Of a DNA stretch of 64,000 nucleotides, positions 9,704 through 18,215 are shown in pieces. The number at the start of each line of letters is the position of its first letter. Positions within the stretch are counted from its first letter, which is position 1. Made by a program: the position numbers and the translations under genes. The notes beneath the pieces were generated by a model. That model was not told the origin of the DNA. It searched no databases and worked only from the letters and a program-made list of their open reading frames with translations. This DNA is from Halomonas sp. (GTDB lineage: Bacteria; Pseudomonadota; Gammaproteobacteria; Pseudomonadales; Halomonadaceae): NCBI RefSeq assembly GCF_029263665.1, contig NZ_JAJUFQ010000011.1:1-64000 (forward strand). Direction: 5' to 3'.

Positions 9704-10981
9704 ATGACCGCAACATCTTCACGTATCCCCGGCTTCTATCGCTTGAACCTCGGAGAGCGCTTCGAACAGGTCAATCAGCGTGTGTCACTCCCCGAAGAGG
9801 CGCGCCAGCACTTCGCCAACACCGGCAACCTGAGTGCCCAGATCGCCGATTCCTTGGTCGAGAACGTCATCGGCACTTTCAACCTGCCTCTCGGCATCGC
9901 CACCAACATGATGATCGATGACGAGGAACGCCTGATCCCGATGGTCACCGAGGAATCCTCGGTGATTGCTGCGGTCTGCAATGCTGCACGCCAGTGCCGT
10001 AGTAGCGGAGGTTTCATCACCAGCTACTCAGCGCCGGTGATGATTGCGCAGATACAGCTCACCCAGGTGTCCAATCCAGCATTCGCGCGTCTACGGATTC
10101 TCGAGTCCATCGAGCAGATCCGTCAGATCTGCGATGCCACCGACCCAGTACTGCTCAAGCATGGCGGAGGGCTGCAGGATGTCGAGGTGCGCCAGGTCGA
10201 TGACATGCTGGTAGTGCATCTGTTGGTTGATGTTCGCGACGCCATGGGGGCCAATGCGGTCAACTCGATGGCCGAAGCGGTGGCACCATCGCTCGCCGAG
10301 TGGAGCGGCGGCAAGGCTGGCCTGCGTATCCTCTCCAACCTGGCGGATCGCCGTGTGGCCCGTGCCCGTGCCATCTGGCGATTGGATGACATTGCCGTCG
10401 AGGGACTCAGCGGCGAGAACGTGCGCGACGGCATGCTGTCAGCCTATCGCTTCGCCGCCCTCGACCCCTACCGTGCCGCCACACACAACAAGGGCATCAT
10501 GAATGGCGTAAGTGCCATCGTCCTGGCCACCGGCAACGATACCCGCGCCGTAGAGGCCGGAGCCCACGCCTATGCCGCTCGGCATGGCAGCTACAGCTCT
10601 CTGAGCCACTGGGAATGCGATGCAGATGGCAATCTATGCGGCAGCCTGGAGTTACCCATGCCGGTAGGCCTGATCGGCGGCGCCACACGCCTCCACCCTA
10701 CAGCCCAATACAGCCTGAACATTCTTGGCGTTTCCAGTGCAGAACAACTGGCTCGCACCATCGCTGCAGTAGGATTGGCACAAAATTTTGCCGCCATGAA
10801 GGCGCTGGCCACTACCGGCATCCAGAAAGGCCATATGGCCCTGCATGCCAAGAACATTGCCGTGATGGCGGGTGCTCAAGGCGAAGAGATAAACGCCATC
10901 GCCAGCGCACTGGTCAAAGGGGGCAAGGTACGCATGGATATCGCTGAGCAGCTCCTTGGTGAACTGCGCAAGAATGCCTGA
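9704..10981 (+). CDS. mvaA: Class II (degradative) hydroxymethylglutaryl-CoA reductase
   Basis: 425 residues, matching the 428-residue Pseudomonas mevalonii enzyme that oxidises mevalonate to HMG-CoA with NAD. The signature ENVIGTFNLPLG is at 53-64. Predicted catalytic residues Glu83 (TEESSV), Lys263 (HNKGIMNG), Asp279 (TGND) and His377 (KGHMALH) keep the spacing of P. mevalonii Glu83, Lys267, Asp283 and His381. ATG 9704 gives the canonical N-terminus; an in-frame extension to 9434 overlaps the permease and is spurious. Gene order regulator-transporter-reductase points to catabolism, not isoprenoid synthesis. HMG-CoA lyase is absent nearby. Confidence 0.93.
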   Translation: MTATSSRIPGFYRLNLGERFEQVNQRVSLPEEARQHFANTGNLSAQIADSLVENVIGTFNLPLGIATNMMIDDEERLIPMVTEESSVIAAVCNAARQCRSSGGFITSYSAPVMIAQIQLTQVSNPAFARLRILESIEQIRQICDATDPVLLKHGGGLQDVEVRQVDDMLVVHLLVDVRDAMGANAVNSMAEAVAPSLAEWSGGKAGLRILSNLADRRVARARAIWRLDDIAVEGLSGENVRDGMLSAYRFAALDPYRAATHNKGIMNGVSAIVLATGNDTRAVEAGAHAYAARHGSYSSLSHWECDADGNLCGSLELPMPVGLIGGATRLHPTAQYSLNILGVSSAEQLARTIAAVGLAQNFAAMKALATTGIQKGHMALHAKNIAVMAGAQGEEINAIASALVKGGKVRMDIAEQLLGELRKNA

Positions 10982-11017
10982 CAAAGCTGAGCGGACACAG
11001 CGACCTCATCACATACG

Positions 11018-11043
11018 AACTGCCCCGCCAGAGCGGGGCAGTT
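11018..11043. terminator. Bidirectional terminator after HMG-CoA reductase
   Basis: An 11-bp perfect stem (11018-11028 with 11033-11043) with a 4-nt loop, flanked by A and T residues on both sides. It lies between the convergent HMG-CoA reductase and serine hydrolase genes. Confidence 0.8.
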
Positions 11044-11071
11044 TCATGAGCAAACAGTGCTGAGTCCGGGT

Positions 11072-12364
11072 TTATTGCTCGTCCAGATATGTCACCACCG
11101 AATCGAAGAACACCATGGGATCGATGACTTCCTTGCCAGTCGGCTTGGGTTCTGCGGCATTCTGGGCAATCACGATATTGTGGGCCGGGTTGACATAAAC
11201 ATATTGCCCCTGGATACCCACGGCAGAATAGGCATGGTCCTCTTCCGAGGGTTTGGTCCAGCCCGTCCACCACATGTAGCCGTAGTCGAGGGTTTCCCCG
11301 CCCACCAGTTGGGTCGGTCGAGTCGCTTCTTCGATCCAGCCTTCCGGCAACACGCTTTGTCCATCGACCACGCCACCCTCCAGCATGAATTGGCCGAAGC
11401 GCGCATAGTCACGCAGTGTCGCGCTGATACCACTGCCACCAATTTCCACGCCATCCGGCGATTCCAGCCACCAGGTGGCGTCGCTTTCCATGCCATAGGG
11501 CTGCCACAGTTTTTCCGACAGGTATTCGGCAAGCGGCCGCTTGATGGCGCCATGAATCACTTCGGCCAGGATCTGTGTTTCACCTGTGCTGTAATTATTG
11601 ACGGTACCCGGGTCGGCAGCACGCGGCAGTTTCGACATGACCTCCATGGCACCACCTGGCTGCTGGGCAATCTGGGCGCGTAGTAGATCGCGCCGGTCCG
11701 AGTTCACATCGGTATAGGTCTCGTTCCAGGCGACCCCTGATGACATCATCAGAATGTTGCGCAGGCTCACGCCATCGTACGCACTGCCTTTCAACGCCGG
11801 GACATAATCCACCACCTGCGCATCAAGACCATTGATCAGGCCATCCTTGATCGCCATGCCGGCCAGGGTCGAGGAGATCGACTTGGCAACAGACATCGAC
11901 ATCCAGCGTGTATCGGGACCATTACCGCGCTGATAGGTCTCGTAGACGACTTCGCCATCCTTGAGCACCACAAGCCCGGTGACATTATTCAGCGCCAGAT
12001 AGTCATAGATGTCGTACTGCTGGTCGTCGACAGTGAAAGCCAGATTTTCAAGCGCGACGGGAGCTTCCACCAATGGTCGAGGATCATCCCCCGCTTCAAT
12101 GATTCGCGAAGGGAACAGGCGATCGATATTGCGATAGGTATTGACCGCCATATCCGGCGTGAGATGCCCACTGTAGACCGCTTCGACATCACCGATAGGC
12201 TCTTCGGCATGCCGATATTCATTGGCCATTGCTGCGGAAGACACAGCGATGCCGAGTGGCAAAGCCATGGCCCATGTCCAATGCCATGGCCGGCGATGTC
12301 TGCTTCCCATCTGGGTAGTGGAGTGTCCGCGCTGCCTGCATGTCCTTGTCGATTGACAGAGCAT
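11072..12364 (-). CDS. Exported serine hydrolase, beta-lactamase class C/NylB-like
   Basis: 430-residue serine hydrolase of the penicillin-binding-protein-like fold. The SxxK motif reads SVAK at about 158-161, and NNYSTGETQ contributes the tyrosine motif, as in 6-aminohexanoate-dimer hydrolase-type esterases. A basic N-terminal region and hydrophobic stretch ending SSAAMA indicate export; this signal is long, and a shorter start at 12310 lacks a ribosome binding site. The start at 12364 was chosen for its AAGGAG seven nt upstream. Substrate unknown: esterase, peptidase or amidase are all possible. Confidence 0.85.
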   Translation of the reverse strand: MLCQSTRTCRQRGHSTTQMGSRHRRPWHWTWAMALPLGIAVSSAAMANEYRHAEEPIGDVEAVYSGHLTPDMAVNTYRNIDRLFPSRIIEAGDDPRPLVEAPVALENLAFTVDDQQYDIYDYLALNNVTGLVVLKDGEVVYETYQRGNGPDTRWMSMSVAKSISSTLAGMAIKDGLINGLDAQVVDYVPALKGSAYDGVSLRNILMMSSGVAWNETYTDVNSDRRDLLRAQIAQQPGGAMEVMSKLPRAADPGTVNNYSTGETQILAEVIHGAIKRPLAEYLSEKLWQPYGMESDATWWLESPDGVEIGGSGISATLRDYARFGQFMLEGGVVDGQSVLPEGWIEEATRPTQLVGGETLDYGYMWWTGWTKPSEEDHAYSAVGIQGQYVYVNPAHNIVIAQNAAEPKPTGKEVIDPMVFFDSVVTYLDEQ

Positions 12365-12565
12365 GTCACTTCTCCTTGTTGTGTCAGCACCTTGTTGTGT
12401 TGTTGGTTGCTTCATTACGGGCGTAAAGAATATTCACCGCCCAACACAAGCTAGTTGAAGAGCCGATACGCGGCAAGCAGGACGGTGGTATATCGCCACC
12501 ATCCTGCTCTATCACTCATGGGTCAGGATGAAATACCGCCAACACTACGGTTCAATCACCACGGC

Positions 12566-13027
12566 TCAATGTGCCAACCGAAAGCCACCAAGCACCAAGG
12601 AGTTCGGGCCGAAGAAGACAATGCGATCGTGATCGATCAGGTAACGATATGCCTGGCCGAAAATATTCTGCACTCGGGTGGCGTCCGCCATCTGCGGACA
12701 GGCTTTTCGCGTGGAAGCCAGTTCACTGAATTCAATGCGCTGATTGTCGGCAAAGCTGACAGTACCCGTGAGGTTATTGCAGCCATCGCTGCCACTGACA
12801 CTCCCGTCCGCTGCCACTTTGAAATAAGGTGTCGACGGCATCGAGACACGCTCATCGGTACCTATCAACAGCAGATTCCAGCGTTTTCCGGCAATAGTTT
12901 CCGGAACACCTGCATCATGGTCTGCCTTCCCATCGCTCCCGGAAGATGAAGGTTGACTGGAACAGGCAGCCAACAATAGCGTGATCACTGCCAACGCAGC
13001 TAGCTGGCGAACTCGTATCAGGGTCAT
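12566..13027 (-). CDS. META-domain (HslJ-like) lipoprotein
   Basis: 153 residues. The N-terminus has a lipoprotein signal with lipobox LLAAC at about 18-22, then a Ser-rich linker. A META domain follows: KRWNLLLIG, GSDGCNNLTGTVSF, and a conserved ELASTRKACPQM segment. Such proteins are small outer-envelope lipoproteins linked with novobiocin resistance (HslJ) or stress, but the role is not established. The start at 13027 has an AAGGAAG site; a GTG 18 bp further up is less likely. Confidence 0.85.
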   Translation of the reverse strand: MTLIRVRQLAALAVITLLLAACSSQPSSSGSDGKADHDAGVPETIAGKRWNLLLIGTDERVSMPSTPYFKVAADGSVSGSDGCNNLTGTVSFADNQRIEFSELASTRKACPQMADATRVQNIFGQAYRYLIDHDRIVFFGPNSLVLGGFRLAH

Positions 13028-13178
13028 GCTATCTTCCTTAATCACTGAAAGAGAAAATAGTTACTGAAAGAAAAAATGATTCAGCCAGCCGCTAGTGTGC
13101 CGCAGCCTAACCACCAGGGAAATGGTACAGCGGCGATTTCACACAGCAATTTCATGACTTCGGTATAAGGACGCTACC

Positions 13179-13583
13179 ATGCTGAACGCTCTCAACAACG
13201 ATGCCTTGGGCAAACTGATCCTGCGCCTGGCGCTGGGTATCTTGATCCTGTTGCATGGAATCTCGAAGCTGGTCAATCCCGACAGCCTTTCCTGGATCAG
13301 CGATACACTTGCCTCCCTTGGCCTGCCCACCGTATTGGCTTATGGCGTACTCCTTGGCGAGGTCATTGCTCCATTGATGGCGATCGTCGGTTGGCATACA
13401 CGTATCGCCGGCCTGTTGATTGCCGGCAATATGTTGGTGGCCATCTACCTGGTGCACATGAACCAACTGTTCAGTCTGACCGACAGTGGCGGCTGGGCGC
13501 TGGAGCTGCAAGGCATGTTCTTGTTTGGAGCCCTGGCCATGATGTTCATGGGCAGCGGACGCATGGCGATCAAGCCGGATTGA
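13179..13583 (+). CDS. DoxX family membrane protein
   Basis: 134 residues with four predicted membrane helices. The opening LILRLALGILILLHGISKL and the GLPTVLAYGVLLGEVIAP segment match DoxX/YphA-type integral membrane proteins. Family members have been tied to thiosulfate oxidation, redox or membrane-stress roles, but most are uncharacterised. AAGGA lies 9 nt before the ATG. It stands alone, divergent from the META lipoprotein gene. Confidence 0.85.
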   Translation: MLNALNNDALGKLILRLALGILILLHGISKLVNPDSLSWISDTLASLGLPTVLAYGVLLGEVIAPLMAIVGWHTRIAGLLIAGNMLVAIYLVHMNQLFSLTDSGGWALELQGMFLFGALAMMFMGSGRMAIKPD

Positions 13584-13590
13584 TCCACCA

Positions 13591-13610
13591 GGGGCATGGC
13601 CACATGCCCC
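13591..13610. terminator. Hairpin after the DoxX gene
   Basis: An 8-bp perfect stem with a 4-nt loop starting 8 bp after the doxX stop codon; no T tract. A second imperfect hairpin follows at about 13635-13660. The rest of the 263-bp spacer to 13846 shows nothing else clear. Confidence 0.45.
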
Positions 13611-13846
13611 GCCCCCTATCCACTTCCTGCATCTCCCCAGACAGTCATCATGGCTGTCCGGGCAGGATGGTGCGAGGTCTGCCCCCTGCTCGCCATACCC
13701 CGCGTCTCTTGATCCACACCGGTTCAGGTGTTGATGGGAATCAGGCCCCCAGCACACTCGTTATGGGTTAATTAACGAGAGCTGTTTTCTAGTGTCCCCC
13801 GGCCCGACGAAAGCCGTGGACAAACATCCTTCCTGCCTGGAGGATC

Positions 13847-15313
13847 ATGATGCGTCCCTTCGCCCCCCTCCCCACCGCCATCGCCCTGATCATAGGGCTG
13901 GCCATCTGGTTCGTGATTCCCGTCCCTGACGGCGTTGCCCCCGAGGCCTGGCAGCTACTGGCCATCTTTGTCGCCACTATTGCGGCGATCATCGGCAAGG
14001 CTATGAGCATCGGTGCCCTGGCCATGATCGGGATCACGCTGGTTGCCATCACCGGCGTCACCAATCCCGATAGCCCCAAGGGTGCGGTACTGGATGCTCT
14101 TTCCGGCTTCTCCAATCCACTGATCTGGCTGATCGGCCTGGCCATGATGATCTCCCGAGGCCTGGCCAAGACCGGGCTGGGCAACCGCATCGGCTATGCC
14201 TTCATCTCCATCTTCGGCAAACGAACCCTTGGCATCGGCTATGCCCTGACACTCGCCGAACTGACCATTGCACCGATCACGCCCAGCAATACCGCGCGTG
14301 GTGGTGCCATTATCCACCCCATCATGCGCTCGATTGCCGATAGTTTCGGTTCCTCGCCGGAGCAGGGAACCAGCAACAGAATCGGCCGCTATCTGGCGCT
14401 GGTGAACTACCACGCCAACCCGATCAGCTCCGCCATGTTCATCACCGCCACCGCTCCCAACCCTTTGATCGTTGACCTGATCAGCAAGGCCACCGGCGGC
14501 AGTTTCAGCATCACCTGGACCCAGTGGGCGGTGGCCGCGCTGGTGCCTGGCCTCGTTGCCCTGCTGGTGATGCCCCTGGCGCTCTACTTCCTGTATCCAC
14601 CGGAGCTGAAGCGCACACCGGATGCCACCCAGTTCGCTCGGGACAAGCTCGGCGAAATGGGTCCCCTGTCGGGGCAGGAATGGATCATGATCGGCGTTTT
14701 TGCCATGCTGCTGCTGCTGTGGGCCGGTGTTCCCGCCATGCTGTTCGGCCCTGCCCTCGCGGTGAACGCAACCACCGTGGCCCTGCTCGGCCTTTCTACC
14801 TTGCTGATCAGTGGCGTCCTCACCTGGGACGATGTACTCAAGGAAAAGTCCGCCTGGGATACCATCGTATGGTTCTCGGCCCTGGTGATGATGGCTTCCT
14901 TCCTCGGTAAGCTAGGGTTGATCGGCTGGTTCTCTGGCGTCATCCAGCAAGGTATCGCCAGCTTCGACATGGGCTGGTTTGCCATGGCCCTGGCACTGGT
15001 GGGGATCTTCTTCTATACCCATTACTTCTTCGCCAGTGTCACCGCTCATGTCACCGCGATGTTTGGCGCCTTCCTGGCTGCAGGTATCGCCCTGGACATT
15101 CCGACCCCCTACCTCGCCCTGATGATGGCCGGGGCTTCCTCACTGATGATGTCGCTGACCCACTATGCGACCGGCACTGCTCCCATCATCTTTGGCTCTG
15201 GCTATATCGAAATGGGCACCTGGTGGAAGGCTGGATTCATCATGAGCCTGATCAACCTCGCCATCTGGATCACCGTCGGCAGCCTGTGGTGGAAAGTGCT
15301 CGGCTACTGGTGA
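13847..15313 (+). CDS. DASS-family anion:sodium symporter
   Basis: 488-residue divalent-anion:Na+ symporter (SLC13/CitT-like) for C4-dicarboxylates, 2-oxoglutarate or tartrate. Both halves of the inverted repeat carry the signature: PSNTARGGA near 143-151 and LTHYATGTAPIIFGSGY near the C-terminus. Two adjacent ATGs (13847 and 13850) follow a GGAGG site; either could be used. It resembles E. coli TtdT/YbhI more than NadC. No substrate-specific enzyme gene adjoins it. Confidence 0.88.
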   Translation: MMRPFAPLPTAIALIIGLAIWFVIPVPDGVAPEAWQLLAIFVATIAAIIGKAMSIGALAMIGITLVAITGVTNPDSPKGAVLDALSGFSNPLIWLIGLAMMISRGLAKTGLGNRIGYAFISIFGKRTLGIGYALTLAELTIAPITPSNTARGGAIIHPIMRSIADSFGSSPEQGTSNRIGRYLALVNYHANPISSAMFITATAPNPLIVDLISKATGGSFSITWTQWAVAALVPGLVALLVMPLALYFLYPPELKRTPDATQFARDKLGEMGPLSGQEWIMIGVFAMLLLLWAGVPAMLFGPALAVNATTVALLGLSTLLISGVLTWDDVLKEKSAWDTIVWFSALVMMASFLGKLGLIGWFSGVIQQGIASFDMGWFAMALALVGIFFYTHYFFASVTAHVTAMFGAFLAAGIALDIPTPYLALMMAGASSLMMSLTHYATGTAPIIFGSGYIEMGTWWKAGFIMSLINLAIWITVGSLWWKVLGYW

Positions 15314-15339
15314 ACCCTAGCGTAGTCACACGATTGTAT

Positions 15340-15360
15340 GGGTCCCCTTGCAGGGGACCC
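15340..15360. terminator. Terminator of the DASS symporter gene
   Basis: An 8-bp perfect stem (15340-15347 with 15353-15360), loop TTGCA, starting 26 bp after the symporter stop codon. Confidence 0.6.
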
Positions 15361-15369
15361 CACTGCAGA

Positions 15370-15412
15370 GCAGAATCGGGAAGGTGACAGGATGTCACCT
15401 TCCCGATTCTGC
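15370..15412. terminator. Perfect 20-bp hairpin just upstream of the NfeD-like gene
   Basis: 15370-15389 pairs perfectly with 15393-15412 around a 3-nt loop, an unusually long uninterrupted stem. It ends 14 nt before the next start codon, immediately 5' of its GAGG site. It may be a second terminator for the symporter transcript or a 5' stabiliser or attenuator for the following gene. Confidence 0.7.
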
Positions 15413-15426
15413 CTTGTGAGGCGACG

Positions 15427-15870
15427 ATGGACCTGCTCAACCCTGCTCTCTTGTGGTTACTGCTTGCACTCGCCATTCTCGTGGTCGAGCTGCTGACCGG
15501 TTCCTATGTACTGCTTGCCATTTCCCTGGCCGCTGGCCTGACCGCTGCCACTGCCTGGCTGGGGCTTGCTCTGACTGGCCAGTTGATCGTCATGGCCCTT
15601 GGCTGCGGTATCTTTGTGCCACTTGCCGTAAAGCGGCTCAGGAAGCGCCAGAACACATCCACTTTTGGCGTCGCAGGAACCGGCAGCAACACCGGCCAAC
15701 GCTTCGTAGTGACACAACGCGATTACGATGGCGCTGCCTGCATCAAACTCGATGGAGACTTCTATCGGGTTGTTCTCGAAACCAGCGAAGAACCTGAGTT
15801 AGCACCAGGTGACCCCGTTGTGCTGGTGCGTTTCGATGGCACCCAGGCCATCGTCAAGCGCAGCAATTGA
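15427..15870 (+). CDS. NfeD-like membrane protein
   Basis: 147 residues: two or three N-terminal helices (about 8-65), then a C-terminal OB-fold-like domain (about 85-145, containing DYDGAACIKLDGDFYRVV and PGDPVVLVRFDG). Short NfeD proteins partner SPFH/stomatin proteins in membrane quality control. The next gene is such a protein, 64 bp downstream, so a functional pair and probable operon. Confidence 0.88.
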   Translation: MDLLNPALLWLLLALAILVVELLTGSYVLLAISLAAGLTAATAWLGLALTGQLIVMALGCGIFVPLAVKRLRKRQNTSTFGVAGTGSNTGQRFVVTQRDYDGAACIKLDGDFYRVVLETSEEPELAPGDPVVLVRFDGTQAIVKRSN

Positions 15871-15934
15871 TTGCCATAAAAAAACCTATCCTTAAAGCCA
15901 CACCATTCCCCCCCAACGCAAGGGAACTGCCATC

Positions 15935-16978
15935 ATGTACCTGCTTTCCGACCTCAGTCCGGGACTCGTCATTTCTTTCATCATCGCTCTGATTGCACTC
16001 ATCGTGGTGTTCAAGGGCCTGCTTATCGTGCAGGAATCAGAAGTCATTGTGATAGAGCGCCTCGGGGCCTATAACCGCACACTGCAGCGCGGCGTCAACT
16101 TCATCATTCCATTCCTCGACAAGCCGCGCCCGATCAAGATGGTGCGCTACCAGCGTCACGGTGCGGAATTCATTCCTTTGATGACCCATGAAGCTCGCAT
16201 CGATCTACGCGAGTCGGTAATGGACTTCCCCTCCCAGCCGGTCGTCACTACCGACAACGTGACCGTACGTATCGATGGCGCCATCTATTTCCAGATTGTC
16301 GATCCCGCCAATGCGGTCTACAAGATCGAGAACATGAGCCAGGCCGTGGAGGTTCTCGCCAAGACCACGCTGCGTTCCGTCGTCGGTCAGATGGAACTCG
16401 ACAAGATCTTCGAGTCCCGCGCCGAGGTCAACGCACAGATCAAGGAGCAGATGGAGGAGCCCGCTTCCAAGTGGGGCGTGGCGATCAATCGCATCGAGGT
16501 TCAGGACATCGAGATGCCCGAAGAGGTCAAGGAGGCCATGCATCTGCAGATGTCGGCCGAACGGCGGCGCAGGGCTACGGTCACCGAAGCTGAAGGTAAC
16601 AAGGCGGCCGCCATTGCCCAGGCTCAGGGCCAGAAGGAATCCGCGATTCTCAATGCCCAGGGCGACAAGGAGGCGGCGATCCTGAGGGCCCAGGGCGAAA
16701 GCCGTTCCATTGAGCTGGTACTGGGCTCGATGGGCGAAGGCGAACAGAACTCACGCACCGTTATCGGCTACCTGCTTGGCCAATCCTATATTTCCATGCT
16801 GCCGGACATGGCCAAGAACGGCGAACGCATCTTCGTTCCTTATGAGAGCTCTGCCCTCCTGGGCGCCATGGGTGCGTTTCGGGATCTCAATGTCGACGAC
16901 TCCGAGATCAGCAATATTGCTCGGCGCGCGGCCGCCGCAGGAGGTATTACCGGCGCGGCCAGCGGTGCATCCAGCTGA
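15935..16978 (+). CDS. qmcA: SPFH/band-7 membrane protein, QmcA-like
   Basis: 347 residues. One N-terminal helix (about 8-30), the SPFH domain (about 35-205), then an Ala/Glu/Gln-rich coiled coil (about 205-265) with repeated EGNKAAAIAQAQ-type units. A C-terminal segment includes GYLLGQSYISMLPDM. The order matches E. coli QmcA, an inner-membrane stomatin homologue acting in detergent-resistant microdomains and quality control with FtsH/HtpX. AAGGGA lies 9 nt before the ATG. It pairs with the upstream NfeD-like gene. Confidence 0.9.
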   Translation: MYLLSDLSPGLVISFIIALIALIVVFKGLLIVQESEVIVIERLGAYNRTLQRGVNFIIPFLDKPRPIKMVRYQRHGAEFIPLMTHEARIDLRESVMDFPSQPVVTTDNVTVRIDGAIYFQIVDPANAVYKIENMSQAVEVLAKTTLRSVVGQMELDKIFESRAEVNAQIKEQMEEPASKWGVAINRIEVQDIEMPEEVKEAMHLQMSAERRRRATVTEAEGNKAAAIAQAQGQKESAILNAQGDKEAAILRAQGESRSIELVLGSMGEGEQNSRTVIGYLLGQSYISMLPDMAKNGERIFVPYESSALLGAMGAFRDLNVDDSEISNIARRAAAAGGITGAASGASS

Positions 16979-16988
16979 CCTAGAAACG

Positions 16989-17018
16989 ATTCCGGGTAGC
17001 CTGATGGCTACCCGGAAT
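16989..17018. terminator. Terminator between qmcA and gloA
   Basis: A 13-bp perfect stem (16989-17001 with 17006-17018), loop TGAT, starting 11 bp after qmcA. It lies between convergent genes. Confidence 0.75.
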
Positions 17019-17102
17019 GCATCGCGCTATTCACCATGTCGCGCCATGGCAACGAATGGCCATGATGGTCAATAGCGATGATCCAGAGCTGTCAGCAAGC
17101 GC

Positions 17103-17543
17103 TTACCAGCTACCGGTATTCTCCATCGACGCCCAAGGCTCCTGAGACGGCAATGGCTCGCCTTTCTGCAGCAACTCGACAGAGATGCCGTCCGGACTGC
17201 GTACGAAGGCCATGTGGCCATCACGCGGTGGGCGGTTGATGGTCACGCCGTTATCCTGGAGTTTCTGGCACAGGGCATAGATATCGTCGACCCGATAGGC
17301 CAGGTGACCGAAGTTGCGCCCCCCCTGGTATTCTTCGGGATCCCAGTTGTAGGTCAGCTCCAGTTCTGGCGCCTGAAGCTCGGCCGAGCGCGACTCATCT
17401 TCCGGTGCTGCGAGGAACACCAGGGTAAAGCGTCCTTTCTCATTGTCTTTGCGCCTGACTTCCTTGAGCCCTAGAAGGTCGCAGTAAAAGCGCAGCGAAG
17501 CGTCGAGGTCGCTGACACGAACCATGGTGTGCAAGAATTGCAT
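17103..17543 (-). CDS. gloA: Lactoylglutathione lyase (glyoxalase I)
   Basis: 146-residue glyoxalase I, which isomerises the hemithioacetal of methylglyoxal and glutathione to S-lactoylglutathione. The four metal ligands are visible: His5 (FLHTMVRV), a Glu in ELELTYNW, His in NFGHLAYRV, and Glu in ISVELLQ. Length and the absence of the long insert fit the Ni/Co-type bacterial enzyme. The start at 17543 has CAGGAG upstream. Divergent from tag; the shared 98-bp region carries a 13-bp tandem repeat. Confidence 0.93.
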   Translation of the reverse strand: MQFLHTMVRVSDLDASLRFYCDLLGLKEVRRKDNEKGRFTLVFLAAPEDESRSAELQAPELELTYNWDPEEYQGGRNFGHLAYRVDDIYALCQKLQDNGVTINRPPRDGHMAFVRSPDGISVELLQKGEPLPSQEPWASMENTGSW

Positions 17544-17558
17544 CTTTACTCTCCTGCT

Positions 17559-17597
17559 GTTGAATGGCCTTATTAAATGGCCCTGTTGAATCGCCGC
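17559..17597. repeat. 13-bp degenerate tandem repeat in the gloA-tag promoter region
   Basis: Three units, GTTGAATGGCCTT, ATTAAATGGCCCT and GTTGAATCGCCGC, lie between the divergent gloA and tag starts. The pattern is visible by eye but degenerate, so it could be old slippage or chance. Confidence 0.6.
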
Positions 17598-17641
17598 CTG
17601 GATAATGGGTATATCAGAGACAGGTATCAAGGACACGATAC

Positions 17642-18196
17642 ATGAGTGACTACTGTGACACCGCACCAGGCCACCCGTTTCATGGCCCTTATCACGACAA
17701 CGAGTATGGCTTTCCCATTCATGATGAATCAGTGCTGTTCGAACGCCTGGTACTGGAAATCAACCAGGCAGGTCTGTCCTGGCTGACCGTGTTGAAGAAG
17801 CGTGCAGCTTTCCGTACCGCCTTCCGTGACTTCAATGTGGATAGCGTTGCCGCCTTCAATGATCGTGACCGCCAGCGGCTGCTGGGTGACGCAGGCATCA
17901 TTCGCAATCGGCTCAAGATCGATGCGGTGATCCACAATGCACAGGTCATTCGCAACCTGCGTGAAAGCCATGGTGGCTTCCAGGCCTGGCTTGACGTGCA
18001 CCACCCGCTCACTCATGCGGAGTGGGTCAAGCTGTTCAAGCGTACATTCCGTTTCACCGGCCCGGAAATCGTCAAGGAATTCCTGATGAGTGCCGGGTAT
18101 CTGCCTGGCGCCCATCGTGACGACTGTCCGGTACAGGCCAGGATACTGGCAACCACTCCCCCCTGGGCACAGACGGATACCCCCAGGTCCGAGTGA
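17642..18196 (+). CDS. tag: DNA-3-methyladenine glycosylase I
   Basis: 184-residue base-excision repair enzyme removing 3-methyladenine from alkylated DNA. Zinc ligands are suggested by Cys5 near the start and His/Cys in GAHRDDCPV near residues 158-164. The sequence YHDNEYG...[22 protein letters not shown] is the family hallmark. AAGGA precedes the ATG. The downstream gene is 19 bp away on the same strand, so they may be co-transcribed. Confidence 0.95.
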   Translation: MSDYCDTAPGHPFHGPYHDNEYGFPIHDESVLFERLVLEINQAGLSWLTVLKKRAAFRTAFRDFNVDSVAAFNDRDRQRLLGDAGIIRNRLKIDAVIHNAQVIRNLRESHGGFQAWLDVHHPLTHAEWVKLFKRTFRFTGPEIVKEFLMSAGYLPGAHRDDCPVQARILATTPPWAQTDTPRSE

Positions 18197-18215
18197 TCCA
18201 TAAAGGACCCGCATC

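Noticed and set aside
12455-12949. Plus-strand open frame of 164 codons
   Set aside because: Overlaps the META lipoprotein gene antisense; the minus-strand protein has a lipobox and family motifs while this one has none.
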